A stretch of 64,000 nucleotides of DNA from Linyphia triangularis (GCA_963978545.1 OZ021723.1:5648273-5712272); one strand, 5' to 3'; shown: positions 12,710-25,145, numbered from the stretch's first letter. Translations and numbers: made by a program. Notes: generated by a model from the sequence alone, not told the origin.

Positions 12710-12890
12710 GGGTTTGGTTGTCATCAGATTATCTGGCGCCGTCAGCAACACGAGGGCTATAATGCGCCGAAACATTCGTCATTAGACAAGCCAACATATA
12801 TTTGCAAACACCCATGCCTAACACGGGACTCGAACCCACAACCTCGCGGTCTAGAAGCTAGCACGCTAACCACTATACCGTTTGGTCGGT
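12710..12890 (-). mobile_element. SINE family A inserted at the edge of a SINE B
   Basis: Full-length family A copy on the minus strand, bounded by the 10-bp direct repeat AACCCTCAAA at 12700-12709 and 12891-12900. The left repeat overlaps the downstream duplication of the family B copy, so this SINE landed in the flank left by the earlier one. Confidence 0.92.
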
Positions 12891-12929
12891 AACCCTCAAA
12901 TAACTTCAGATCTGCTATACCAATTTGAA

Positions 12930-15294
12930 TTCCTAGTTTTTTCTCTAGGTATCGATTAACCAGATTATCAGGAACACAATTTCTTTCCCATGTTTTTATG
13001 GGAGTTGACAGAATCTTTATCAGGGAGGTGCAGACGACACCCAATAGGATGGAGCCGACCAAACGGTATAGTGGTTAGCGTGCTAGCTTCTAGACCGCGA
13101 GATTGCGGGTTCCGAGTCCCGTATTAGGCATGGGTGTTTGTAAATGTATGTTGGTTTGTCTAATGACGAATGTTTCGGCACATTATAGCCCTCGTGTTGC
13201 TGACGGCACCAGATAATCTGTTAATTCCTAGTTTTTTCTCTAGGTATCGATTAACCCGATTATCAGGAACACAATTTCTTTCCCATGTTTTTATGGGAGT
13301 TGACAGAATCTTTATCAGGGAGGTGCAGACGACACCCAATAGGATGGAGCCGACCAAACGGTATAGTGGTTAGCGTGCTAGCTTCTAGACCGCGAGATTG
13401 CGGGTTCCGAGTCCCGTATTAGGCATGGGTGTTTGTAAATGTATGTTGGTTTGTCTAATGACGAATGTTTCGGCACATTATAGCCCTCGTGTTGCTGACG
13501 GCACCAGATAATCTGTTAATTCCTAGTTTTTTCTCTAGGTATCGATTAACCAGATTATCAGGAACACAATTTCTTTCCCATGTTTTTATGGGAGTTGACA
13601 GAATCTTTATCAGGGAGGTGCAGACGACACCCAATAGGATGGAGCCGACCAAACGGTATAGTGGTTAGCGTGCTAGCTTCTAGACCGCGAGATTGCGGGT
13701 TCCGAGTCCCGTATTAGGCATGGGTGTTTGTAAATGTATGTTGGTTTGTCTAATGACGAATGTTTCGGCACATTATAGCCCTCGTGTTGCTGACGGCACC
13801 AGATAATCTGTTAATTCCTAGTTTTTTCTCTAGGTATCGATTAACCAGATTATCAGGAACACAATTTCTTTCCCATGTTTTTATGGGAGTTGACAGAATC
13901 TTTATCAGGGAGGTGCAGACGACACCCAATAGGATGGAGCCGACCAAACGGTATAGTGGTTAGCGTGCTAGCTTCTAGACCGCGAGATTGCGGGTTCCGA
14001 GTCCCGTATTAGGCATGGGTGTTTGTAAATGTATGTTGGTTTGTCTAATGACGAATGTTTCCGCACATTATAGCCCTCGTGTTGCTGACGGCACCAGATA
14101 ATCTGTTAATTCCTAGTTTTTTCTCTAGGTATCGATTAACCAGATTATCAGGAACACAATTTATTTCCCATGTTTTTATGGGAGTTGACAGAATCTTTAT
14201 CAGGGAGGTGCAGACGACACCCAATAGGATGGAGCCGACCAAACGGTATAGTGGTTAGCGTGCTAGCTTCTAGACCGCGAGATTGCGGGTTCCGAGTCCC
14301 GTATTAGGCATGGGTGTTTGTAAATGTATGTTGGTTTGTCTAATGACGAATGTTTCGGCACATTATAGCCCTCGTGTTGCTGACGGCACCAGATAATCTG
14401 TTAATTCCTAGTTTTTTCTCTAGGTATCGATTAACCCGATTATCAGGAACACAATTTCTTTCCCATGTTTTTATGGGAGTTGACAGAATCTTTATCAGGG
14501 AGGTGCAGACGACACCCAATAGGATGGAGCCGACCAAACGGTATAGTGGTTAGCGTGCTAGCTTCTAGACCGCGAGATTGCGGGTTCCGAGTCCCGTATT
14601 AGGCATGGGTGTTTGTAAATGTATGTTGGTTTGTCTAATGACGAATGTTTCGGCACATTATAGCCCTCGTGTTGCTGACGGCACCAGATAATCTGTTAAT
14701 TCCTAGTTTTTTCTCTAGGTATCGATTAACCAGATTATCAGGAACACAATTTATTTCCCATGTTTTTATGGGAGTTGACAGAATCTTTATCAGGGAGGTG
14801 CAGACGACACCCAATAGGATGGAGCCGACCAAACGGTATAGTGGTTAGCGTGCTAGCTTCTAGACCGCGAGATTGCGGGTTCCGAGTCCCGTATTAGGCA
14901 TGGGTGTTTGTAAATGTATGTTGGTTTGTCTAATGACGAATGTTTCGGCGCATTATAGCCCTCGTGTTGCTGACGGCACCAGATAATCTGTTAATTCCTA
15001 GTTTTTTCTCTAGGTATCGATTAACCAGATTATCAGGAACACAATTTCTTTCCCATGTTTTTATGGGAGTTGACAGAATCTTTATCAGGGAGGTGCAGAC
15101 GACACCCAATAGGATGGAGCCGACCAAACGGTATAGTGGTTAGCGTGCTAGCTTCTAGACTGCGAGGTTGCGGGTTCGAGTCCCGTGTTAGGCATGGGTG
15201 TTTGTAAATGTATGTTGGTTTGTCTAATGACGAATGTTTCGGCGCATTATAGCCCTCGTGTTTCTGACGGCGCCAGATAATCTGAAGACAACCA
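12930..15294 (+). repeat. Composite satellite: eight 295-bp units of SINE A plus flank
   Basis: Eight head-to-tail units with an exact 295-bp period. SINE heads start at 13054, 13349, 13644, 13939, 14234, 14529, 14824 and 15119. Each unit joins a ~124-bp non-SINE segment (from TTCCTAGTTTTTTCTCTAGG to CCCAATAGGATGGA) to a ~171-bp SINE A. The first seven SINEs have one extra C in the B box (GGTTCCGAGTCC), GATTGCGG in place of GGTTGCGG, and lack the CCAA tail. Only the last has the canonical GGTTCGAGTCC and a tail. The open frames on both strands recurring every 295 bp are artefacts of the repetition. Confidence 0.95.
15119..15294 (+). mobile_element. SINE family A, terminal copy of the array
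   Basis: The only array member with an intact B box and its tail (GAAGACAACCA). The perfect 15-bp direct repeat ACCCAATAGGATGGA at 15104-15118 and 15295-15309 is its target-site duplication. This marks the original insertion site from which, or beside which, the array grew. Confidence 0.93.
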
Positions 15295-15485
15295 ACCCAA
15301 TAGGATGGAAGGGGGTTCATTTTTTTCGTTGGCTCCTTGAATTTCTTCAACTGGTTATCTTAATGACATTTTAATTAATAGTTAAATATTTATAGGATAA
15401 AAAACTTAATACATAAAAACTTATATAATATTTCTATATTCAGAAAAATATACCACTTTTCTCCACATAATTTTAAATTTTCCAA

Positions 15486-16217
15486 GGTGTATGTATACCC
15501 TAGAACATTTTTTTTGTAATTCTGAGTTTAAAAATCCAAATATTTTTTACATTAGTTAGAAAGTATATGATTAAAATAATTTCATAAAAAATTTTCTAAT
15601 TTCGGCAATTGTTAATTTGTTAATTAAGCTTTAATTAGATAATTAGTACCTTTTTAAAACAATGATATATCAAATTCTAATTTACTTAGAAACGCAATTC
15701 TACTTGGAAACCATTCGAAATATTATTCTTAATGTTTTGAAACTCAATTAAGTTTCTTAATTGAAGAGTTTTTGTTTTACAGTTTATTTTGTGTGAAAAC
15801 ATGAAAAAAATCTATATTTTCAAAGAATTCTAAGATTTAAAAATCCCTAAAAAATCAATTTCTCAACCAATATTATATAATTGAGTTTCAAAATATCTAA
15901 CATATTATGTAGATTACTATGATACAAAAAAAAATTATAATTGGACATTTTGTTGTAGAATTATCGTTGTTTGAATAAAGCGTGACATAATCAAAATACA
16001 GTTAGTCAGAAAACAGGTTTAAAGTTTTAAAAACGTGGTATCTAACAGGGGAAGTACCTACCTATAATTGATTGTAACTTAAAAACTATTAAGGATATTT
16101 TCACACGTTTAGTATTGTTTGAAAGCTAAAGTATCAGAAAATATTATTATATAATAATAATAAAAAAAAAATGAATATTCTTATCGATTTTCTTGAATTG
16201 TAGGGTATACGTACACC
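15486..16217. mobile_element. TTAA-type non-autonomous DNA transposon, ~730 bp
   Basis: Imperfect inverted termini: GGTGTATGTATACCCTA at the left and, reverse-complemented, GGTGTACGTATACCCTA at the right. TTAA follows the right end at 16218-16221; the left flank reads CCAA, probably a decayed TTAA. TTAA duplication is known from piggyBac and Kolobok elements. The interior is AT-rich and noncoding. It has the same length class and end logic as the element at 39503-40240. Confidence 0.7.
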
Positions 16218-16391
16218 TTAAATCTGAACCGGTTTGTCCCGGGCAAGTCTGGACCACACAGCTATTTAAACCCGAGCAACGCTGAGCACTTCAGCTAGTG
16301 ATATACAAAACAGAAAAACTAATAGTAGTTAAGGTTTTCTGAATTTTTTAAAAAATATTTCCTGCAAAGTCTTGCTAACCAGAAGGGAAAC

Positions 16392-16535
16392 TAGGGGTGT
16401 GGAACATCGCACAACTTTCAATTACACTATAATACTGACCTGGTATTTGTGTCATTTACCGTTTTTATATTTTCATCATTCATTTAGCAAAAGTGGGCAG
16501 TTTGGCGAGATTTTTTGCGATAATTCTTATATGGG

Positions 16536-16568
<33 letters not shown>

Positions 16569-16954
16569 GCATGTCTCCACGTTTTGTAACATCCTAATTT
16601 CAAACTAAGGGTGTAGAATATCGCACAACTTTCAATTACACTATAATACTGACCTGGTATTTGTGTCATTTACCGTTTTTATATTTTCATCATTCATTTA
16701 GCAAAAGTGGGCAGTTTGGCGAGATTTTTTGCGATAATTCTTATATGGGCTTTTTTTTTTTTTTTTTTTTTTGGCATGTCTCCACGTTTTGTAACATCCT
16801 AATTTCAAACTAAGGGTGTAGAATATCGCACAACTTTCAATTACACTATAATACTGACCTGGTATTTGTGTCATTTACCGTTTTTATATTTTCATCATTC
16901 ATTTAGCAAAAGTGGGCAGTTTGGCGAGATTTTTTGCGATAATTCTTATATGGG

Positions 16955-16988
<34 letters not shown>

Positions 16989-17165
16989 GCATGTCTCCAC
17001 GTTTTGTAACATCCTAATTTCAAACTAAGGGTGTAGAATATCGCACAACTTTCAATTACACTACATTACTGATGTGGATTTGTGCCATTTATCGTTATCA
17101 TATTACCATCATTCGTTTAGAAAAAATGGCCAGTTTGGCGATATTTTTTGCGATAATTCTTATAT

Positions 17166-17170
<5 letters not shown>
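16392..17170 (+). repeat. Tandem duplication of the 5' part of an interspersed repeat
   Basis: Four units of ~210-216 bp start near 16392, 16604, 16811 and 17027 with the word GGGTGTAGAATATCGC or its variant GGGTGTGGAACATCGC. Each ends in a long T tract. The single-copy form occurs at 43056 and, reversed, at 61998, so this is local amplification of one end of that repeat family. The T tracts vary in length. Confidence 0.88.
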
Positions 17171-17187
<17 letters not shown>

Positions 17188-17196
<9 letters not shown>

Positions 17197-17197
17197 C

Positions 17198-17229
<32 letters not shown>

Positions 17230-17520
17230 ATAAAATAAAACCTTAAAAAAAACTTTGCCAAAATGGGGCTTTTGGTGATATACTTATCAATAATTCGCAT
17301 ATTATCCTTTCATGTAAGTGAAACTAAACAGAGATTAAAAAAAAAAAAAAAAAAAATCAATAAAATAAAACCTTAAAAAAAACTTTGCCAAAATGGGGCT
17401 TTTGGCGATATACTTATCGATAATTCGCATATTATCCTTTCATGTAAGTGAAACTAAACAGAGATTAAAAAAAAAAAAAAAAAAATCAATAAAATAAAAC
17501 CTTAAAAAAAACTTTGCCAA
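17188..17520 (+). repeat. Three ~122-bp tandem units within the same interspersed repeat
   Basis: Units carry AACTTTGCCAAAATGGGGCT followed by ...TTATCCTTTCATGTAAGTGAA and an A tract; the third merges into the following segment. A second, independent tandem amplification inside the same element. Confidence 0.85.
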
Positions 17521-18090
17521 AATGAAGATTTTGGCGACATACTTTTCGATAATTCTTATATTATCCTTTCTTGTAAGTGAAACTGAGGAGAGGAGAAAAA
17601 CGATCGTTGAAGAGGTATGCTCAAGGAAAGATAACTCTGTGTGAAAGGCATTCTTTTTTCAACTTTTTACTCCATTAAAGCATTTTTACAGGAATTTCGG
17701 AGGTGGGGATGTTTAGAACACCTTAAAAGGCATTACCACAGTGATTTTGAACAAAATCGTTCGAGCCGTTTTTCAGCAATTACTGAAAAACATGAATATT
17801 TCAATGGAAGCTGCCTTATGCGCATGCGTGATTTTGACGAACATCTTAATTGTAGGTCCCTGTGCCATCACTAGCCCGCATACCAAATTTGAACATCGTA
17901 GGTCAGTTTGTTTTTGAGTTATGCTGACTACGTATATCCAGACAGACATTTTTCCTAGATCACTTTTTTGAAATCAGAATTTTCTAAAATGTGGTAAAAA
18001 GCAAAAAAAAAATCATTTTTTTTTTTAACCGAATACTATACTTTCATTATCCTATGTATACATATGGGCAATTGAAAGTAAAAAGGTAGA
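17521..18090 (+). repeat. Interspersed repeat R600, 3' part
   Basis: Matches the segments at 26880-27335, 43140-43650 and (reversed) 61218-61770. Shared words include GAGGTATGCTCAAGGAAAG, GGCATTACCACAG, CATGCGTGATTTTGACGA and CAGACAGACATTTTT. It ends near TATGGGCAATTGAAAGTAAA. No protein is encoded. The repeat could be a nonautonomous DNA element or a LINE 3' end; the class is unresolved. Confidence 0.75.
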
Positions 18091-19880
18091 ATCAGGGAAA
18101 AGGTAAAACATAGCAAAAGGCATATTTTGAAGTACTTGGTAGAAAAAGAAGGATACTTTTTAAACTCTGTTACTCGTGCATTAAAACAAAATAACGCTCG
18201 CCAACCCCCAAACGCCTCGTTGCGCTCATATTGAGCGGCCTTGCTGCTCGAATTTGTGGTTAAAACATCTTGCTGCGCTCGAATAGGTTTGCCAGCCATA
18301 AAAAATGTAACCAAATTTTTATAAATTTAATGTAAGGCCTAATAGAGAAAACACCCAAATTGCAAGTTTCATAATAGAAAGTTAAATATACCGCCAACAT
18401 TCTGACTTAAAACTTCATTAGCTATGCCTTTACATTGAAGTCCTAATATTTTTTTATTTATTCTGATAAGTCGACCCGTTAGAGAACGAAGTCCAACGCG
18501 AAGCATTTTCTGGATAGAAATACTTCAAAATAATAATTACTCTAATGCAAAAATGCTTCAGAAAAACAGAAAAAATCAACTTTAAAACGAAGAGTTTAAA
18601 AAGAGCTTTAAAATTAGCAACGGGTTTGTTGTTTACATACGTAAGGATAGCTTTAAAATTAGCAACGGTTGGTTGGTTGGTTGAACCCCCGAGCAGCCGG
18701 TTTGTTGTTTGCATAAGTAAGGATGTTGCCAATCATATATTCAAAATCATTGAGGCTTTGTAGTAGCTTAATGATGAAAAATATTGAAATTTAACTAATT
18801 AATAAAGTGTTAATAAATTATTTTGGCACGTTTTGGCAAATCTACAGCTTATTTCCTTTAAAATGACACCTTGATCATTGAAATTGGTTGAGCAGTTTAG
18901 GCGGACGGACTAACCCCAAAAAACGTATTGCCTATTAAATATATAGATTCGAGATCACATAAATTTTTATTGGTCATGAGACCAGCTTTATTTCTCCATT
19001 TCCCAAATTTGTTTCTCCTTCAATTGAAGAGAATACGAATTTTCAGGTGTTTGAAGAAAGAGTCATGTTTCACGGCTTGTTTGATGTTCAAGGTTGGTGT
19101 CGTATTATTTCTGACACACTCAATACTATGAGCAATTTTATTATCTTTCGAGATGTAATATCTTTTGTTTTATTTCTGTAAACCTTCTACAGCACGTGGC
19201 TTATTTGAAACTTGATAGTCTCACTTTGCTGATAAAAGGCTCAGTGTGTATTTGTATTTTTACATCAGTTAGCAGGTACAGGGGAAAAAAAGCGGACGTA
19301 AAAATTGATAAAATACACTGGTGATATAATAATGATTTCATCATATTTCTGAAGAGTGATTAAGGAAATTTTATTAGGCTCAGAGAAAAAAAATTATTAT
19401 TGTAAATTGTTCATAATATTATTCTTAATGTTTTAATCCTCCATCATGTTTCTAGAATATCAAGTTTTTTTTAATACAAATATTTTTAACTATGATAGTA
19501 GCAAATATAAAAAAAATTTGAAACTTTTTTTATTCTTTATAAAGTGTGCAGAATTTATTTTATTTACCAATCAATTTGTCTAAGATTCAAAGCATGCGAT
19601 AGTTATTGTATATTTTATTCCTTAAATAATAATTTCACGAAAATATTATATTAAACTTCAGTAAATGTCGTTTAATGAAGTGCCATATGCCCAAAACATG
19701 ATAATCCAGAAAATGGGTTTAAAGTTTTGAATTCATTTTCATAACAAAATAGTACTTCATAACACTTTAAAATTCATAATAGAACTCACTGGTTTTCAGA
19801 TGAAACCACTATCTTGCAACGATTTCATCTAGAGATTATTTTTAAGCAAAAAAAAAATAATCTGAATCTCGGGCCTATTA
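18091..19880. other. Intergenic stretch with minor repeats
   Basis: The stretch at 18590-18722 holds a short duplication (AGCTTTAAAATTAGCAACGG twice, each followed by GTTTGTTGTTT or a GGTT run). The segment at 18840-18950 resembles a retroelement 3' end (GGTTGAGCAGTTTAGGCGGAC), but this is weak. Nothing else is recognised. Confidence 0.4.
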
Positions 19881-20537
19881 GTCCGAGAGGCGACTGCAAT
19901 TTTTGGACCTCATCGAACATCATTCTGAATTTTTTATAGAAATTGGAGAAAAGTGAGTAGATTAGGAATCCACTGGTCTGCCGTGGCAAAAATGGCCGAA
20001 ACTGATCAAAAATCGACTTGGAATGAGTTGAACTAAAATCCGATTGCCAACTATGTCATAACTTGCCAAAAAGAGAACAAACTTTTTTGTCTGGCAATCC
20101 ACTGCATTTTGAATTTCAATAAGAAAAAGCGCAACCGATTTCTGATCTCAGGCTCGGAAAACTAGTATCTTTTAAAAGTAAGCCACATTGGCGACATCGG
20201 CTACGTCATCCGTGACGTAATATTTATTGCCAACTTGGCTGCCTTTTAATAGATTCAAGTAGTCCGTCGCCAGATATCTGAATCGTCTGCAACCTTCTTA
20301 ATTGAAAATTAAAGAGTGAGGGTTACCAAATAAAAAAAAAGCTCATTATTTGGCAAGTTATGGCTCATTTGGCAATTGGATTTAGTTCAACTTATTAAAA
20401 GTCGATTTTTGACCGTTTTCGGCCATTTTTGCCACGGCAGACCAGTGGATTCGTAATCTACTAACTTTTCTCTAATTTCTATAAAAAATTCAGAATGATG
20501 TTCGATGGGTTCCAAAAACTGCAGTCGCCTCTCAGTC
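19881..20537. mobile_element. Foldback MITE, ~660-bp family, copy 4
   Basis: Complete copy with GTCCGAGAGG at the left, CTCTCAGTC at the right and TA on both sides (19879-19880 and 20538-20539). The two arms are imperfect reverse complements. The central ATF/CRE-like words are partly mutated. Confidence 0.92.
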
Positions 20538-20539
20538 TA

Positions 20540-21180
20540 TATTATTTTTGCAATATTTACAGTGTTTGCAATATTCATTGTACCTTAAAACGATACCCCT
20601 ATCTATAAGATCAGAAACTCTCAAAGTGAAGATCCATATGATTTTAGTTGATGAACCACAAATACGTGCTGTGTAGGAATGCGCTTCTGGGAACCAAAGA
20701 GGCCGAAGACTTCATGTTTGTGAGTGAGATTTGCAATGTAAATATACTTTGCGTCAATAACCAAAGCACACTAAAAGCACTGTGCAACCCGTAAAGCACA
20801 CTCAGACACTGTGCAACCCGTAAAGACCACCATGGATCGTTGTCACACTAAAAATTCAACAAACATCAAAAGAAAACATCGCAGAAACCAGCGATTCCGG
20901 CATAAAACTAAATCCACATGGGAATTCCCAACGCATTGATGTTTTCCTTTTAATACGATCCAGTTCCCCACTGATATCACTAGGAAGAGAATCCATGCTT
21001 GTCCTCAGCAGGGAGGCTGACAACAACCCCATTAAAAGTGGGTACAAGAACCAATTACTTGGAGATCCCTGGAGATTTGGATTCGTTTCCACGCCATTAA
21101 AAAGGAATTTGGTGGGGGACTTGAGCAATGTACCAAAGCAGGGTGTCTTCCAAGAACTTGTGCTACCAGATTCGTGTCTT
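20540..21180. other. Unassigned stretch with a 90-codon frame
   Basis: Less AT-rich than its surroundings. The minus-strand frame at 20856-21128 (90 codons) is the longest non-repetitive frame here, but it shows no domain, signal peptide or splice context I recognise, and I do not call it a gene. At 20764-20825 there is a short direct repeat (AAAGCACACT...CTGTGCAACCCGTAAAG). Confidence 0.35.
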
Positions 21181-21184
21181 CTGG

Positions 21185-23340
21185 TTTTTTTATGGAAATA
21201 ATGTGAGATATATTATTAGTGGGATTAATTTTTTGTTTTGTTTATGAGGGAGTAACAAGTGGATTTGGTGGTATTTTAATACATTATTTATGTAATAAAG
21301 GTCATGCTTTTCAATGCCAGTGTATTCTTTCTCCCCCCCCTTCCCTAAGAACAGTTCTTACGACAAAAAGTAACCTAAACTTTTACTATATTTTTGATAA
21401 GATGGGGGATTTATGTCTTCTGTTTTTTTTTTATGGAAATAGTATGAGATATATTATTAGTGGGATTAATTTTTTGTTTTGTTTATGAGGGAGTAACAAG
21501 TGGATTTGGTGGTATTTTAATACATTATTTATGTAATAAAGGTCATGCTTTTCAATGCCAGTGTATTCTCCCCCCTCCCCTAAGAACAGTTCTTACGAGA
21601 AAAAGTAACCTACACTTTTACTATATTTTTGATAAGGTGGGGGATTTATGTCTTCTGTTTTTTTTTTTATGGAAATAGTATGAGATATATTATTAGTGGA
21701 TTAATTTTTTGTTTTGTTTATGAGGGAGTAACAAGTGGATTTGGTGGTATTTTAATACATTATTTATGTAATAAAGGTCATGCTTTTCAATGCCAGTGTA
21801 TTCTCCCCCCTCCCCCTCCCCTAAGAACAGTTCTTACGAGAAAAAGTAACCTACACTTTTACTATATTTTTGATAAGGTGGGGGATTTATGTCTTCTGTT
21901 TTTTTTTTATGGAAATAGTATGAGATATATTATTAGTGGATTAATTTTTTGTTTTGTTTATGAGGGAGTAACAAGTGGATTTGGTGGTATTTTAATACAT
22001 TATTTATGTAATAAAGGTCATGCTTTTCAATGCCAGTGTATTCTCCCCCCTTCCCCTCCCCTAAGAACAGTTCTTACGAGAAAAAGTAACCTACACTTTT
22101 ACTATATTTTTGATAAGGTGGGGGATTTATGTCTTCTGTTTTTTTTTTTTATGGAAATAGTATGAGATATATTATTAGTGGATTAATTTTTTGTTTTGTT
22201 TATGAGGGAGTAACAAGTGGATTTGGTGGTATTTTAATACATTATTTATGTAATAAAGGTCATGCTTTTCAATGCCAGTGTATTCTCCCCCCTCCCCCTC
22301 CCTTAAGAACAGTTCTTACGAGAAAAAGTAACCTACACTTTTACTATATTTTTGATAAGGTGGGGGATTTATGTCTTCTGTTTTTTTTTTTTTTATGGAA
22401 ATAGTATGAGATATATTATTAGTGGATTAATTTTTTGCTTTGTTTATGAGGGAGTAACAAGTGGATTTGGTGGTATTTTAATACATTATTTATGTAATAA
22501 AGGTCATGCTTTTCAATGCCAGTGTATTCTCCCCCCTCCCCCTCCCCTAAGAACAGTTCTTACGAGAAAAAGTAACCTACACTTTTACTATATTTTTGAT
22601 AAGGTGGGGGATTTTTGTCTTCTGTTTTTTTTTTTTATGGAAATAGTATGAGATATATTATTAGTGGATTAATTTTTTGTTTTGTTTATGAGGGAGTAAC
22701 AAGTGGATTTGGTGGTATTTTAATACATTATTTATGTAATAAAGGTCATGCTTTTCAATGCCAGTGTATTCTCCCCCCTCCCCCTCCCCTAAGAACAGTT
22801 CTTACGAGAAAAAGTAACCTACACTTTTACTATATTTTTGATAAGGTGGGGGATTTTTGTCTTCTGTTTTTTTTTTTTTATGGAAATAGTATGAGATATA
22901 TTATTAGTGGATTAATTTTTTGTTTTGTTTATGAGGGAGTAACAAGTGGATTTGGTGGTATTTTAATACATTATTTATGTAATAAAGGTCATGCTTTTCA
23001 ATGCCAGTGTATTCTCCCCCCTCCCCCTCCCCCTCCCCTAAGAACAGTTCTTACGAGAAAAAGTAACCTACACTTTTACTATATTTTTGATAAGGTGGGG
23101 GATTTATGTCTTCTGTTTTTTTTTTATGGAAATAGTATGAGATATATTATTAGTGGATTAATTTTTTGTTTTGTTTATGAGGGAGTAACAAGTGGATTTG
23201 GTGGTATTTTAATACATTATTTATGTAATAAAGGTCATGCTTTTCAATGCCAGTGTATTCTCCCCCCTCCCCCTCCCCTAAGAACAGTTCTTACGAGAAA
23301 AAGTAACCTACACTTTTACTATATTTTTGATAAGGTGGGG
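21185..23340. repeat. Tandem array, nine units of ~233-246 bp
   Basis: The word ATGAGGGAGTAACA recurs at about 21245, 21486, 21719, 21959, 22201, 22446, 22688, 22931 and 23177. Units are almost identical except for a T run of 8-14 bases and a C/CCT-rich run, which set the length differences. When the lengths stay in frame, plus-strand frames up to 258 codons appear, repeating ISGLIFCFVYEGVTSGFGG. Frame status changes with the homopolymers, so I treat these as incidental. Confidence 0.95.
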
Positions 23341-23399
23341 AAAGAACGGTTTAAGTTTCTTGCAAAAGATTTTAAGAAAGTGCAATTGTAGACTAGAAA

Positions 23400-23992
23400 G
23401 CCCACTGATTAAGAACAATTAATATTCGCTATAAATAAATGGACACGTAAGCGGCCTGTGCATTTAAGATTTTATAGAGGAATAACTTTTTTGGTTGTCA
23501 ATAAGTGTTAATCATCATTTAATCATTTAAGTACAGGGCGAAAAGTACAGGAGATTATAAAAAAATATTTGGGAGCACTGCGAAATGATTTTCTTAGAAA
23601 TGCTACAAAAATACCCTAAAGAAAAAATAATATTTATTTTCATTAACAGGCGCTTTAAGTGCTATTAGAAACTGACCATAGTTATTTAAGTTAGCTGTAG
23701 CTGTGTAAGCTAAGTATTAGGATTTTGATCTAAGGTGCTATCTGTTAGGTAAAAGCAAAAGCTACTTTACACTTTTTGAGGGAAAAGTCTTTCTTAGCAT
23801 AAGAGACATCTTACACTCAAATATTCGTGAAGTATTTATTTTTTAAATGTCCCATTACTTTTTAGTTCCGCTGTATTGCATGTAATTAGTTTCTCTACAT
23901 TAACATTTAAAAAAATATATAAATGTGAAATTTTTGCTAATAAGTGATATTTAGTGATTTTTTTTTACCTGGAACTTGAAAGAAGTCATTTA
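23400..23992. other. AT-rich stretch, nothing recognised
   Basis: No terminal repeat, RNA gene or coding signal found. Confidence 0.5.
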
Positions 23993-24494
23993 GGGGGTCC
24001 AGTACCGAAATTTCGTCAAAAAGTATTATTATTATTATTTTTTTTAATTTAAAAAATAGTTCATACATTCCTGAAGAGAATGATGTTTTTATCTTATTCC
24101 TTAGATGATTAGAATGCCACGAAATTACCTCTTATTTAAACATCACGAATGAGCGTAACGCCTTGAAGCGTCTGCTTAAAGTGCGTTTTTCGAGCACTAG
24201 TGTTTTTCACAGATGTTGCATATTCAAATCGATATATCTCCAGAACCATTAACAATTGGCTTTTTAAACTTTTGAAGCATTTAATTTATATAGTATTAAA
24301 CATTTTGTCTTCAGAGAATTTTATTTTTTAAATTCTATTTTAAAATATAACATTAGCGTGAAGGATAACGTAAAAAAAATATCAATATTTTAATTTTGAG
24401 AATTTTTTGAATTTTTTCTAATTTACCTATCAAAATTCTGTGATGATAAAATTTTCTTTATATGATTATGTATTACAAAAAGCTTACACTTTGA

Positions 24495-24554
<60 letters not shown>

Positions 24555-24770
24555 TTTACTTGACTTACATCAAAATGTGCAAACATAAATTATTATGAAT
24601 TTTTCTTGGTTTATAAATGTTTAAAAAATAACTAAACATAATATTTAAAAAAAAAAAAAAAAAAAAACGTTATCTCAAAGATATATAAATAGTAGCTCAT
24701 ACATAAGATAAATCTTTGACATAAAAATATACATAAATAAAGTTTTTTTTATTTTCCGTACCGGACCCAC
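23993..24770. mobile_element. TTAA-type non-autonomous element, GGGGGTCC family, copy 1
   Basis: The left terminus is GGGGGTCCAGTACCGAAA, and the right ends in TTCCGTACCGGACCCAC, so the ends are inverted repeats. The body matches 47812-48531 closely, sharing ATATCTCCAGAACCATTAAC and TTCCTGAAGAGAAT. A (TA)n tract at about 24497-24550 and an A tract at 24647-24667 have expanded inside this copy. Flanks are TTTA and TTAG, consistent with a decayed TTAA target. Confidence 0.82.
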
Positions 24771-24840
24771 TTAGTCAATATTTTAAAATATTTTTTACAA
24801 TTAAACAGAACTGCAATGTGCAATCAATTTTCAAAAAGCT

Positions 24841-24885
<45 letters not shown>

Positions 24886-25145
24886 CGCTGGTCAGCAGGA
24901 CCGGAAATTTCATCTGAACATATCCGAAGGGGAAATTATGGCACAAGGAAAAAAAAAATGAAATAGTTTTTTTCTTTTCCTTATGCATACCAGTTCCCTC
25001 TTTGTCTATATTCAGATCAAATTTCCGGTCATATTCATGTCCAATAGTTCTTTTCATAACCACTTTTTAAAAAATTTCAACATTAATTACAGCCACCTTG
25101 TACTATCGGAAAATAATTCCCCTCTACAAAAGTTTCGAACGAGAG
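24771..25145. other. Stretch with a long poly-A tract
   Basis: A run of about 39 A residues at 24846-24884. Frames crossing it encode only poly-phenylalanine or poly-lysine. No gene recognised. Confidence 0.5.

Noticed and set aside
13160..15143. Recurring 65-67-codon frames on both strands every 295 bp.
   Set aside because: They lie across SINE A and its flank in the composite array, and simply repeat with the unit.
15119..15192. A true tRNA gene at the SINE head, with good A and B boxes.
   Set aside because: The T arm pairs, but the anticodon and acceptor stems do not fold properly. The sequence continues into a SINE body and is flanked by a target duplication.
20856..21128. 90-codon minus-strand frame as a gene.
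   Set aside because: No recognisable domain, and its end lies beside a tandem array. Frames of this length are expected by chance in a locally GC-richer block.
21219..23391. Series of plus-strand frames of up to 258 codons repeating ISGLIFCFVYEGVTSGFGG.
   Set aside because: They follow a ~240-bp tandem repeat, and their frame depends on the length of T and C runs. They have no start context or known domain, so I treat them as incidental.
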